Assembly: GCA_030635415.1 (NCBI GenBank)
Contig: DAOVYW010000079.1
Location: 1 to 9,381 of the forward strand
DNA from: Candidatus Firestoneibacteriota bacterium
Lineage (GTDB): Bacteria; Oederibacteriota; JAAXVQ01; JAUVAV01
Direction: 5' to 3'
DNA: 9,381 bases
The notes under the pieces were generated by a model. The model did no database searches. It was given only the letters and a program-made list of their open reading frames with translations, and was not told the DNA's origin. Positions 1-6,537 of this stretch are shown here, piece by piece. The position numbers and the translations under genes were made by a program. Every line of letters starts with the position of its first letter. The first letter of the stretch is position 1.

Positions 1-640
1 AATGGGTGATTTTCTTGTTTTTATCATCTGCCAACTGGTATACCGGCAGGTATCTTTCGTCCGCATTGAAGGCGAAGTGTTCTTTATGATTGTTTGAGAA
101 ATAAAAAGTATTGCTCTCGTTGCTGACGATAAAAAGCTGCATAAAACAAAGCAGTGTATTAGTATAACCGTTGCCAGGGTCATTTTTATATTCAACAATT
201 TGCTCCATGGCTCGCTTGGGGGTCACCTGGAGGGTTTTTAGCTCACTTTGTACAACAGGAACACCATTGATAAGAATGATTACATCATAACGATGATGAC
301 TGTTGTCCGTATTTATACTTAATTGATTAACCACCTCAAATTCGTTTTTACACCAGTCCTTAATATTAACCAAAGTATATTGCAGCGGCGTGCCGTCCTC
401 GCGCTGAAAAGTATTTGTCTCTCGCAGTATTTTTGCTGCCGTGAATACGTCAGAGGTGATAATTTCATCCCGCAGCCGGGCAAATTCCGAGTCATTCAGA
501 TTTACTTTGTTAAGCTTTTGGAAATGTTGTCTAAAATTCGCCTCAAGCGAAGCTTTATCACGAATATCATCGCGGTAGGTGTATTTAAGATCTTTGAGTT
601 TATTTATCAAAGACTCTTCTATTTGTTTTTCAGAGGTCAT
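1..640 (-). CDS. hsdR: Type I restriction-modification endonuclease subunit R (HsdR), N-terminal part, cut by window edge
   Basis: This reading frame stays open from an ATG at 638-640 to the left edge, giving the first 213 residues of a protein that usually has about 1000. It matches the HSDR_N nuclease domain, which cuts DNA after ATP-driven translocation in the HsdR2M2S complex. The RecB-like PD-(D/E)XK core is visible: RYDVIILING carries Asp119, QSELK carries Glu133 and Lys135, and a QxxxY motif follows at QIVEY (Gln147 to Tyr151), as in EcoR124I-type HsdR. The SF2 helicase motifs would lie beyond the window. A GAAAGG ribosome binding site lies 9 bases before the ATG. No hsdM or hsdS precedes it, so the partners are presumably downstream (outside the window) or elsewhere. 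The gene is much more AT-rich than the genes to the right, which suggests horizontal acquisition. The family call is secure; whether the full gene is intact cannot be seen. Confidence 0.93.
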   Translation of the reverse strand, partial: MTSEKQIEESLINKLKDLKYTYRDDIRDKASLEANFRQHFQKLNKVNLNDSEFARLRDEIITSDVFTAAKILRETNTFQREDGTPLQYTLVNIKDWCKNEFEVVNQLSINTDNSHHRYDVIILINGVPVVQSELKTLQVTPKRAMEQIVEYKNDPGNGYTNTLLCFMQLFIVSNESNTFYFSNNHKEHFAFNADERYLPVYQLADDKNKKITH

Positions 641-947
641 TCTCGTTAGCCTTTCAAGCAATTTCGAAGTCACGGACAACCAAATTTTATCATACCCAAA
701 TCACGGTATCAAAACAATCCAATATATTCAAAGAAGCTGCTTTTAGCCTATCGTGTGAATCCAATAATTCTAAAATTAGTGCGGTTTGATACAGTTGAAC
801 TTCGATTATTGCCCTATCCAGTTTTGTGCCTGCTATTGATTAATGCCCAAACTGACTTCCAAATCATTCAACTGGCTTTTTTCTTAATTGTGCGTTCTCC
901 CTTAGGGGTTCATTATCTTTATTATTTCTTTTTTCCAGTAAGTACAG
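641..947. other. AT-rich intergenic gap between hsdR and the ssrA terminator
   Basis: This stretch is roughly one-third GC, against well over half in the smpB-rnr and dprE regions. The only sizeable open frame (755-1000, plus strand, GTG start) has no good ribosome binding site, runs through the ssrA terminator hairpin and resembles no family I know. Apart from the hsdR leader and candidate promoter, I see no gene, RNA or clear repeat. It could be the degraded boundary of an inserted segment. Confidence 0.5.
689..717 (-). promoter_or_regulatory. Candidate sigmaA-type promoter for hsdR
   Basis: Read on the minus strand, TTGTTT (712-717) and TATGAT (689-694) are separated by 17 bases, about 49 bases before the hsdR ATG. 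The -10 matches the consensus at five of six positions; the -35 is weak (TTG only). It is the best candidate in an AT-rich stretch where chance matches are common. Confidence 0.4.
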
Positions 948-982
948 AAAAGGCCTATTTTGCAAACCAAAATAGACCTTTT
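948..982 (-). terminator. Intrinsic terminator of ssrA
   Basis: On the minus strand an A-rich 5' arm, AAAAGGTCTATTTTG, pairs with CAAAATAGGCCTTTT across a 5-base loop (GTTTG). That gives a 15-bp stem with a single G-U pair ending in a U tract. It begins 22 bases after the tmRNA CCA end, as expected for the ssrA terminator. On the plus strand the same position is a C-A mismatch, so the hairpin is best formed by the minus-strand transcript. It should also insulate hsdR from ssrA transcription. Confidence 0.8.
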
Positions 983-1004
983 CGGATTACCTTGAACTAA
1001 TTTT

Positions 1005-1353
1005 TGGTGGAGGCGGCGGGAATCGAACCCGCGTCCGAAAGAATTCCTACTCGTACATCTACATGCTTGTCCTGAATTTTAAAGCTCGCGTTTTTACCCT
1101 CCTCCAGGCAGGATGATGCAACGCTAGTCCCGGTATTGTCTCGCCTCTTCACCCCGGAACGGAATGAAGAGACCAACCCGCTTGATGTCGCCCTGGTATC
1201 CCCGCGGGTGAGAGAAACCATGACGCGCAGCTTAAGCTGCTAGTGCTAGTTCAGGTTCAGCAATTAATGTTTTCCACCATGTTTAACGAGGTGAGATGGA
1301 TTCCTCGGCATGCCGCACGGGCCAAAACCCCCCCGTCGAGACCGAGCGCCCCC
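1005..1353 (-). ncRNA. ssrA: Transfer-messenger RNA (tmRNA, 10Sa RNA)
   Basis: This is a complete tmRNA gene of about 349 nt. Its 5' end (GGGGGCGCTCGGTCTCGACGG) pairs with the 3' end (CGCCTCC then ACCA) to form the alanine-tRNA-like acceptor stem, and a perfect T arm, GCGGGTTCGATTCCCGC, lies next to the 3' end. The CCA is encoded. The tag reading frame ends at TAA (1232-1234) inside the GCAGC-TTAA-GCTGC helix 5 hairpin. Reading back gives ALALAA-type codons, and the most likely tag is AEPELALAA, with resume codon GCT at 1259-1261. The bases before it (TTAATT) keep A at -4 and a purine at -3, as in known tmRNAs. With SmpB it rescues stalled ribosomes. The exact resume codon is inferred; the gene identity is clear. 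Confidence 0.97.
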
Positions 1354-1369
1354 TTTCATTAGATAAAGT

Positions 1370-1375
1370 ATTATA
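1370..1375 (-). promoter_or_regulatory. Candidate -10 element for ssrA
   Basis: A perfect TATAAT (minus strand) abuts the TAG stop of the upstream dprE2-like gene and lies 16 bases before the mature tmRNA 5' end. That would leave a short leader for RNase P to remove. No good -35 hexamer is seen at 16-18 bases (the best is TGTTTA), so ssrA may also rely on read-through from the dprE operon or on an activator. Confidence 0.45.
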
Positions 1376-2131
1376 CTACATTTTCAATTTTTTAAACACT
1401 GATTCCGGAACGCTCCGGATAATCAGCATGATATATTTCCAGAAACCGGGCAAATAAACCGAGTTTTTTCTTGCCCGCACAGCCTTGAGCATGCCCTGGG
1501 CAATGGCTTTCGGCTGGGTGAAGAGCAGGCCCTTTTTCTTGTTCCGGGTCATGGGTGTATCCACAAAGCCCGGCTTGACTGTTAATACATGGACACCAGA
1601 GCGGGCCAAACGGTTCCGCAATCCCTGCAAATAGACGGTTAAACCCGCTTTGGACGACCCGTATAAATAATTGCTCTGCCGGCCGCGGTCTCCGGCTACT
1701 GAGGAAACCCCTATAATTATGCCCTGACCGCGCTTTTCCATATAGGCGGCCACCCGTTCCAGGATCGAGACCGCGCCGACATAATTTGTCATAAGCATTT
1801 CCCAGGCCAGGCTGAAATCCTTCTGCGCCTCTGCCTGCCCATGCAACTGCCCAAAGAAAAGGTAGACTTCGTCCAGCGTCTCCACCCGGCTCAGGACTTC
1901 GGGCAGAAATTGTTCATGTTGGCCGGTTTCCAGAGCATTAAAGGAAACCACTTTGGGAGCAGGACCATGTCCGCGGATCTCCAGGTCTTTGGCCGATTTT
2001 TCCAGTTCTGCCACCTTACGGCCGGCCAGGATCAACTGGACCTGAGGCGAAGCCAGTTCCCGGGCCAGGGCCCGGGCCATGCCGGAATTAGCTCCCAGAA
2101 TCAGGATGTTTTTCATTTTTTGCTCGGTCAT
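1376..2131 (-). CDS. dprE2: SDR-family decaprenylphosphoryl-2-keto-ribose reductase-like protein (DprE2 homologue)
   Basis: This is a 251-residue short-chain dehydrogenase. It has a Rossmann nucleotide-binding loop, ILGANSGMA (residues 11-19), Asn116 in MTNYVG, catalytic Ser143/Ser144 in GVSSVAG, and the YxxxK pair Tyr157/Lys161 in YGSSKAG. The C-terminal block LPGFWKYIMLIIRSVP...VFKKL closely parallels the mycobacterial DprE2 end, and the length (251 against about 254) agrees. DprE2 uses NAD(P)H to reduce the 2-keto lipid intermediate made by DprE1, completing the epimerisation of polyprenyl-phospho-ribose to polyprenyl-phospho-arabinose at the cytoplasmic membrane face. The start lies 4 bases after the dprE1 stop and has a strong GGGAGGG ribosome binding site, so the two are surely one operon. 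The final TAG directly abuts the ssrA -10 box. The family and pairing are well supported; the substrate here is inferred. Confidence 0.88.
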   Translation of the reverse strand: MTEQKMKNILILGANSGMARALARELASPQVQLILAGRKVAELEKSAKDLEIRGHGPAPKVVSFNALETGQHEQFLPEVLSRVETLDEVYLFFGQLHGQAEAQKDFSLAWEMLMTNYVGAVSILERVAAYMEKRGQGIIIGVSSVAGDRGRQSNYLYGSSKAGLTVYLQGLRNRLARSGVHVLTVKPGFVDTPMTRNKKKGLLFTQPKAIAQGMLKAVRARKNSVYLPGFWKYIMLIIRSVPESVFKKLKM

Positions 2132-2135
2132 TAGC

Positions 2136-3530
2136 TTACCCTCCCGCTTTGTTTACCAGACCCAGCCGTTGCGCCAGATCCGAGCTAAATACATTTTCAG
2201 GATCGTATTTCTGTTTAACCGCACGCCACTCATCAAGCCTGGGATACATGGCATTAAAGGACTCCCGCTTCATGCGCGCATCCTTGGCCAGATAAATACG
2301 GCCCCCGTATTTAAGCACCAATTTATCCCATTGGTCCATGTGCTTGAGAATCTCCCCTCCCCCGACGGGAAAATCCAGGGCCAGGAAATATCCCGGCGCG
2401 GGAAATGAAATCATACCGGGATTCTGAATATTCCCGAACTTTTTAAGCACAGCCAGGAAGGACGCCCGGCCAGTAGCGCTAATTTCTTCCAGCAGGGTTT
2501 TTACGCCCTCAAATCCCTGCTCGAGCGGTATCAGAAACTGATACTGGACCAGGCCCGGACCGCCGTAAATCAAATTCCATTGCAGGATGGAATCCAGCGG
2601 ATAAAAGAAGCTGTCATAGTCCATTATCGTATCCAGACAGCGGGGATGCTTGCCGTAATAAAAGGTATTAAACGCGGTAACTGACAGCTTGTTCAGGCTC
2701 CAGGCCGGAAACGCAAAAGGCACAGTCAGTTTACCTTTATGCGGAACACTCCTGGCCCGGGACTGCTGCGCCAGGCTTTTCAATTCATGCTGCCGGGCAA
2801 AGGCGCCCCGCATCATAATACTGCGCCCCAGGTTTTTCCCCCGGGCCAAACAATCAACCCAGGCCACGGTCATGGGCCACTCTTCGGTTTCTTCAAAAAG
2901 CCGGAAAATCTCCTGCAAATTATGGGCTTTGACTCCCTGATACCTGATCAAGCAGGTTTCTATGCGCGTCATTTTTAATTCCACTTCAAGAATCAAACCG
3001 GTTAAACCCATGCCGCCAACGGTCGCCCAAAAAAGATCCGGGAGTTCTTTGGCCGAGCATGCCACGTATGATCCGTCAGCCAGCAGCATGTGCAGACGCT
3101 CTACATAATGAGAGAGGCTATGACTGCTCTTGCCGTGTACATCGCATGCCACCGAGCCGCCCAGAGTGGGATACTTGGTTCCCGGGGTTACCGGAAGAAA
3201 CCATCCTTGGGGTACAAAAGTCTCTAAAATTTGCTCCAATGTGACCCCGGCCTCGGCCCGCAGTATCCCGGTCTGCTCGTCAAAATCCAGAAAGCGGTTA
3301 TAAGGCATAAAATCCAGGCAAAAGTTACTGCGATTGAGCGCCGCATCACCATAAGCGCGCCCTGCTCCCCGGCCGAGCAGGCTCTTTCCCTGGCGGGCTT
3401 TAAGAATTTGGCCGGGTTCAGCGGTTGATTGAACCGGAAAAACGCGGGTCGGGCTGGCGGGATATCTTCCCCATCCGGTAATCTCGATTTCCGGCGGCAA
3501 GACCGGCTGGCCGGTAATATTATCGGTCAT
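2136..3530 (-). CDS. dprE1: FAD-dependent decaprenylphosphoryl-beta-D-ribose 2-oxidase-like protein (DprE1 homologue)
   Basis: This 464-residue vanillyl-alcohol-oxidase-fold flavoprotein oxidises C2 of polyprenyl-phospho-ribose, the first half of epimerisation to the arabinofuranose donor. The FAD-binding loop LGRGAGRAYGDAALN lies at residues 52-66. The flavin segment TPGTKYPTLGG...DVHGK spans about 115-134, with His132 at the same number as in Mycobacterium tuberculosis DprE1. The C-terminal half has YLAKDARM (Lys416, matching Lys418 of the mycobacterial enzyme), FNAMYPRLDEW and the DPENVFSSDLAQRLGL tail. Length equals the family norm (~460). The mycobacterial Cys387, target of covalent benzothiazinones, aligns with Ala384 in YFLALDFP. 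An AGCGAGG-like site is rather far (about 13 bases) from the ATG. It has its own promoter downstream of smpB. In other bacteria such pairs serve arabinan or arabinofuranose glycosylation; the product here is unknown. Confidence 0.9.
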   Translation of the reverse strand: MTDNITGQPVLPPEIEITGWGRYPASPTRVFPVQSTAEPGQILKARQGKSLLGRGAGRAYGDAALNRSNFCLDFMPYNRFLDFDEQTGILRAEAGVTLEQILETFVPQGWFLPVTPGTKYPTLGGSVACDVHGKSSHSLSHYVERLHMLLADGSYVACSAKELPDLFWATVGGMGLTGLILEVELKMTRIETCLIRYQGVKAHNLQEIFRLFEETEEWPMTVAWVDCLARGKNLGRSIMMRGAFARQHELKSLAQQSRARSVPHKGKLTVPFAFPAWSLNKLSVTAFNTFYYGKHPRCLDTIMDYDSFFYPLDSILQWNLIYGGPGLVQYQFLIPLEQGFEGVKTLLEEISATGRASFLAVLKKFGNIQNPGMISFPAPGYFLALDFPVGGGEILKHMDQWDKLVLKYGGRIYLAKDARMKRESFNAMYPRLDEWRAVKQKYDPENVFSSDLAQRLGLVNKAGG

Positions 3531-3576
3531 AAATTAATTTGAACCTCGCTTTCTTAAAAAGGGTTAAACGGATGAG

Positions 3577-3605
3577 ATTATAATCATAATGCCCTAAGCC
3601 GTCAA
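3577..3605 (-). promoter_or_regulatory. Strong sigmaA-type promoter of the dprE1-dprE2 operon
   Basis: On the minus strand TTGACG (3600-3605, five of six consensus bases) and a perfect TATAAT (3577-3582) are separated by exactly 17 bases. The predicted transcription start near 3570 leaves a leader of about 40 bases before the dprE1 ATG. It is the best promoter match on the minus strand and makes dprE1-dprE2 independent of rnr-smpB. The -10 lies in a 10-bp palindrome (GATTATAATC), which is probably incidental. Confidence 0.75.
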
Positions 3606-3654
3606 GTGATGGGTTATCCCGAGATCCAAATTCGTGATATATTAGCCATTCGCT

Positions 3655-4134
3655 TTACTCGCCCTTTTCCCGGCCCCGCACTGCCCGCTCAGTTTCCCGG
3701 CTGATATCCCTTTCTTTGAGCGCTTGTTTTTTATCATAAGTATGTTTGCCTCGCGCCAGCCCCAATTCCACCTTGACGCGGCGCCCCTGCAAATAAAGGC
3801 CGAGTGGTATCAGGGTCAGGCCTTTTTGCGAAATACTGCCGGCCAGACGGTTTATTTCCCTTTTATGCATAAGCAGACGGCGGGACCGCATAGGATCAGT
3901 ATTCTCGCGGTTTCCCTGGGCATAGGGCGCAATGTGCATATTCATCAGCCAAAGCTGGCCCTCCTTCACAGCGGCAAAACTATCCATGAGATTCGCCGTA
4001 CCGGCCCGCAGAGACTTGACCTCGCATCCCTTAAGTTCAATGCCGGCTTCATGTTTTTCCAGCACCTGGTATAAGTGAAAGGCCCTGCGATTTCCCACTA
4101 GATATTTGCCGGCATGGACTTCTGCTTTTTTCAA
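3655..4134 (-). CDS. smpB: SsrA-binding protein SmpB
   Basis: This 159-residue protein is a standard-length SmpB, the OB-fold partner that binds the tRNA-like domain of tmRNA and reads the empty mRNA channel of stalled ribosomes. Diagnostic segments are VGNRRAFHLYQVLEKHEAGI (13-32), LKGCEVKSLRAG (34-45), the APYAQGNRENTDPMRSRRLLMH stretch (69-90), and the basic C-terminal tail starting DKKQALKERD (134-143), which folds into the A site. The start is a TTG at 4132-4134 overlapping the rnr stop codon (TTGA), with AAGGA about 8 bases upstream inside rnr, so translation is probably coupled to rnr. Its RNA partner ssrA lies 2.3 kb downstream on the same strand, separated by the dprE operon. No terminator is visible after the TAA. 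Confidence 0.97.
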   Translation of the reverse strand: MKKAEVHAGKYLVGNRRAFHLYQVLEKHEAGIELKGCEVKSLRAGTANLMDSFAAVKEGQLWLMNMHIAPYAQGNRENTDPMRSRRLLMHKREINRLAGSISQKGLTLIPLGLYLQGRRVKVELGLARGKHTYDKKQALKERDISRETERAVRGREKGE

Positions 4135-6350
4135 AGTCTTTTCCTTCGGCTTTTTGGAATAAACCGCGGCGGATTTTTCCGGGCACGTTTTTCATGCTGC
4201 GGCTTATCTTCATGCAGAATGAATATTACCCGCATCTCATCCCGGTTCATTTCCACGACTTTAACCACTACCCGGTCTCCGGTATGGAATTCCCGGCCCG
4301 TATTTACTCCGGCCAAATATCGCTTCCGGTCTTCGAAATGGTAGTAATCATCCTCCAGGCTTTCTGCCCGGACCAGTCCTTCCACAAAATGCTCCTCCAA
4401 TTCCACGAAAAACCCGAAATTGGTTACCGTAGTAATCCGGCCGGAAAAAACTTCGCCTATCTTTCCCTGCATGAATTCGACCTGCTTGACTTTCACGGCT
4501 TCACGCTCAGCTTTTTCCGCCCGGCGTTCCACCAGGGAGAGTTGTCCCCCCCAGACAGACATACGCTCTACCATGTCCGCCCGGCGCTCTCCGGACCAAG
4601 CTCCTTTTTCCAGACGCGCTGTCAGCATGCGGTGTACTATCAAATCAGGATAACGTCGAATAGGCGAGGTGAAATGAGTATAGCATTGGCTGGCCAAACC
4701 AAAGTGCCCGAGATTTTTTGGCGCGTAAAGCGCCTGCTTCATGGCCCGGAGCAGGGCGGTATTCAGCACCGGGGCTTCCGGCTGTCCTTGCCAGGAAAGC
4801 AGCAGTGCCTGGAAGCCGCGGGATGACTCCCGGGACTTGCCGGGCTTCCAGGCCTTGCCATAGGCTCGCAGGATTTCCTTTAGATCTTCGAGTTTATCCC
4901 CGCTCGGCGGTTCATGTACACGGTAAAGCGCGGGCGTATCCGTATGTGCCAAATAACCGGCCACCGCCTCATTAGCCGCAATCATGCAATCCTCGATCAA
5001 GCCATGACTGGCCAGCTGTACCTGTTTTTCTATAGTTTTAACCCGGCCATCGGAACCAAGCACAATCCGGGAATCCGGCAGATCAAAATCCAGGCTGCCC
5101 CGGGCCTGGCGCCGGACGCGCAAAGCTTGGGCCGCGCAATAAATCAATCTCAATTCCGGGACAAAATCCCAGGCCGGGTCACCGCTTTTCCGGCCGGCCT
5201 GCAAAACCTCTTCCACCCCATTATAAGTTAAACGTGCCCGGCTCCGGATAACGCTGCGATAAAACTCGGCATGGACGATCTTTCCATCCGGCTCTATATC
5301 CATGCTAGCCGAGACTGTCAACCGGTCGCGGCCGGGAACCAGGCTGCAAACCCGGCAGGAAAGTTCCTCGGGCAGCATGTGCAAAACCCGGTCCGGGAAA
5401 TACACACTGGTTCCCCGTTCATAGGCCTCCCGGTCCAGAACCGTGCCCAAGGTCACATAATATGATACATCGGCAATATGCACTCCCAGGCGCCATCCTC
5501 CTCCGGGCCGCGCCCGGCACGAGACCGCATCATCAAAATCCCGGGCATCCTCGCCATCTATAGTAAGAACCAGCTCTTTACGAAGATCTTTCCGATTGGC
5601 ATACACTGCTTCCGCCGGTTCCTGTGCAATCTCACAAGCTTGGGCCAGCGCTGCCGAAGAAAATTTATCCGGCAGACCGAAGCGCCGCACTATCATGGTA
5701 ATGTCCACGCCAGGCCGGTCCGGGGAACCCAGTACCTCGATCACATTGGCCCGGCCCGGGGTGCTTTCTGTAGGCCAGACATCAACCCGGGCCACGACCA
5801 CATCGCCATTACGAGCTTTCCCCTGCCGGCCTGGAGGTATGAAAAACTCCCTCATAAAGGGCCAGTTGTACGCTTTTATCCATCCTTTTCCCAGATTAAG
5901 CTTAAAGGTCCCGGTAATATTTTCGTGGACGCGTTGAATTATTCGGACAACTTTCCCCCGGAGACGGTTACCGCGGAATCCTGAGATCACTTGTATCTCC
6001 ACCCGGTCATCCGGCACAGCGTTTTTCATGTCCGAAGCGGGAACATAAACATCCGTTTCCCCGTCCTGGTCGGAAACCACAAAAGCAAAACCCGGCCGGG
6101 TTTGCACCAGCCGTCCGGTCATTAACCGGACGCTCCGGGGCGCGCCATAAAGCCCTCCCCGCCTCCGGACAATTTGGCCCGAAGCAACCAGCCGCTTCAA
6201 ACAACGGGACATTTCAGGCCTTTGCTTTAGGGAAAGATTAAATAAAATCAGCAACTGCCTGGAGGAATACGGCTGCTTTCCAAGTTGGCGGATGATTTGC
6301 GCCTCATCAGGCCATATGGAATGTTGATGTGCTCTTGGTTTTTTGGACAT
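4131..6350 (-). CDS. rnr: Ribonuclease R (3'-5' exoribonuclease, RNB family)
   Basis: This 739-residue enzyme has the full RNase R architecture: an N-terminal winged helix (about 15-70), two cold-shock/OB domains (about 75-205), the RNB catalytic domain (about 257-580), an S1 domain (GEVFSGRITTVTNFGFFVELEEH, from about 632) and a basic tail ending KSRRKRL. The metal-binding aspartates are in IDGEDARDFDDAV: Asp265, Asp271, Asp273 and Asp274. The signature HFTSPIRRYPDL is at 559-570. RNase R degrades structured RNA, turns over mRNA and faulty ribosomal RNA, and acts with SmpB-tmRNA on non-stop transcripts. The ATG start has AGGGAG about 12 bases upstream. It overlaps smpB by 4 bases. The common upstream neighbours secG and eno are absent; instead a divergent tRNA-Leu lies about 100 bases away, so rnr must start from a promoter in 6351-6448 or by read-through from 7221. 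Confidence 0.97.
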   Translation of the reverse strand: MSKKPRAHQHSIWPDEAQIIRQLGKQPYSSRQLLILFNLSLKQRPEMSRCLKRLVASGQIVRRRGGLYGAPRSVRLMTGRLVQTRPGFAFVVSDQDGETDVYVPASDMKNAVPDDRVEIQVISGFRGNRLRGKVVRIIQRVHENITGTFKLNLGKGWIKAYNWPFMREFFIPPGRQGKARNGDVVVARVDVWPTESTPGRANVIEVLGSPDRPGVDITMIVRRFGLPDKFSSAALAQACEIAQEPAEAVYANRKDLRKELVLTIDGEDARDFDDAVSCRARPGGGWRLGVHIADVSYYVTLGTVLDREAYERGTSVYFPDRVLHMLPEELSCRVCSLVPGRDRLTVSASMDIEPDGKIVHAEFYRSVIRSRARLTYNGVEEVLQAGRKSGDPAWDFVPELRLIYCAAQALRVRRQARGSLDFDLPDSRIVLGSDGRVKTIEKQVQLASHGLIEDCMIAANEAVAGYLAHTDTPALYRVHEPPSGDKLEDLKEILRAYGKAWKPGKSRESSRGFQALLLSWQGQPEAPVLNTALLRAMKQALYAPKNLGHFGLASQCYTHFTSPIRRYPDLIVHRMLTARLEKGAWSGERRADMVERMSVWGGQLSLVERRAEKAEREAVKVKQVEFMQGKIGEVFSGRITTVTNFGFFVELEEHFVEGLVRAESLEDDYYHFEDRKRYLAGVNTGREFHTGDRVVVKVVEMNRDEMRVIFILHEDKPQHEKRARKNPPRFIPKSRRKRL

Positions 6351-6392
6351 AAATATCAGGAACTCCCTAATCCGGCCAAACTCTCTTTATAG

Positions 6393-6422
6393 TTGACATT
6401 TCCCATTTCACTGGGGTATATT
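6393..6422 (+). promoter_or_regulatory. sigmaA-type promoter of tRNA-Leu
   Basis: A perfect TTGACA (6393-6398) and TATATT (6417-6422) are separated by 18 bases. They lie 26 bases before the first base of the tRNA, a usual distance for a short 5' leader trimmed by RNase P. The same region must also hold the divergent rnr promoter; on the minus strand only TATAAA (6386-6391), with a poor -35, is visible. Confidence 0.75.
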
Positions 6423-6448
6423 TCTATTCTTATTTCCTTGATTATTAA

Positions 6449-6535
6449 GCGGAAGTGGCGAAATTGGCAGACGCGCTAGATTCAGGATCTAGTGAGGGCA
6501 ACCTTTTGGGGGTTCAAATCCCCCCTTCCGCACCA
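6449..6535 (+). tRNA. tRNA-Leu (anticodon CAG), CCA encoded
   Basis: This is an 87-base class II tRNA with a perfect 7-bp acceptor stem (GCGGAAG with CTTCCGC) followed by ACCA. The anticodon stem CTAGA/TCTAG encloses the loop TTCAGGA, giving anticodon CAG, which reads the leucine codon CUG. The long variable arm (around TGAGGGCAACCTTTTGG) is typical of leucine tRNAs, and the T arm GGGGGTTCAAATCCCCC is perfect. It has its own promoter and terminator and lies between two minus-strand genes. Confidence 0.97.
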
Positions 6536-6537
6536 GT

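Noticed and set aside
323..649. Plus-strand open frame opposite hsdR
   Set aside because: It is antisense to a frame with clear HsdR nuclease motifs and has no family resemblance of its own.
755..1000. Plus-strand open frame of 81 codons with GTG start
   Set aside because: It lies in AT-rich DNA, has no good ribosome binding site, reads through the ssrA terminator hairpin and shows no recognisable domain.
997..1221. Minus-strand open frame of 74 codons
   Set aside because: It lies entirely within or beside the tmRNA gene; the RNA structure explains the sequence.
2079..3428. Several plus-strand frames opposite the DprE1/DprE2 genes
   Set aside because: They are antisense to genes with strong family motifs and lack ribosome binding sites.
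3576..3585. Palindrome GATTATAATC upstream of dprE1
   Set aside because: It is explained by the -10 box TATAAT; it is too short and AT-rich to claim as an operator.
4194..4826. Plus-strand open frame of 210 codons, and another at 5478-5984
   Set aside because: Both are shadows opposite the well-supported RNase R gene, produced by its GC-rich codon use.
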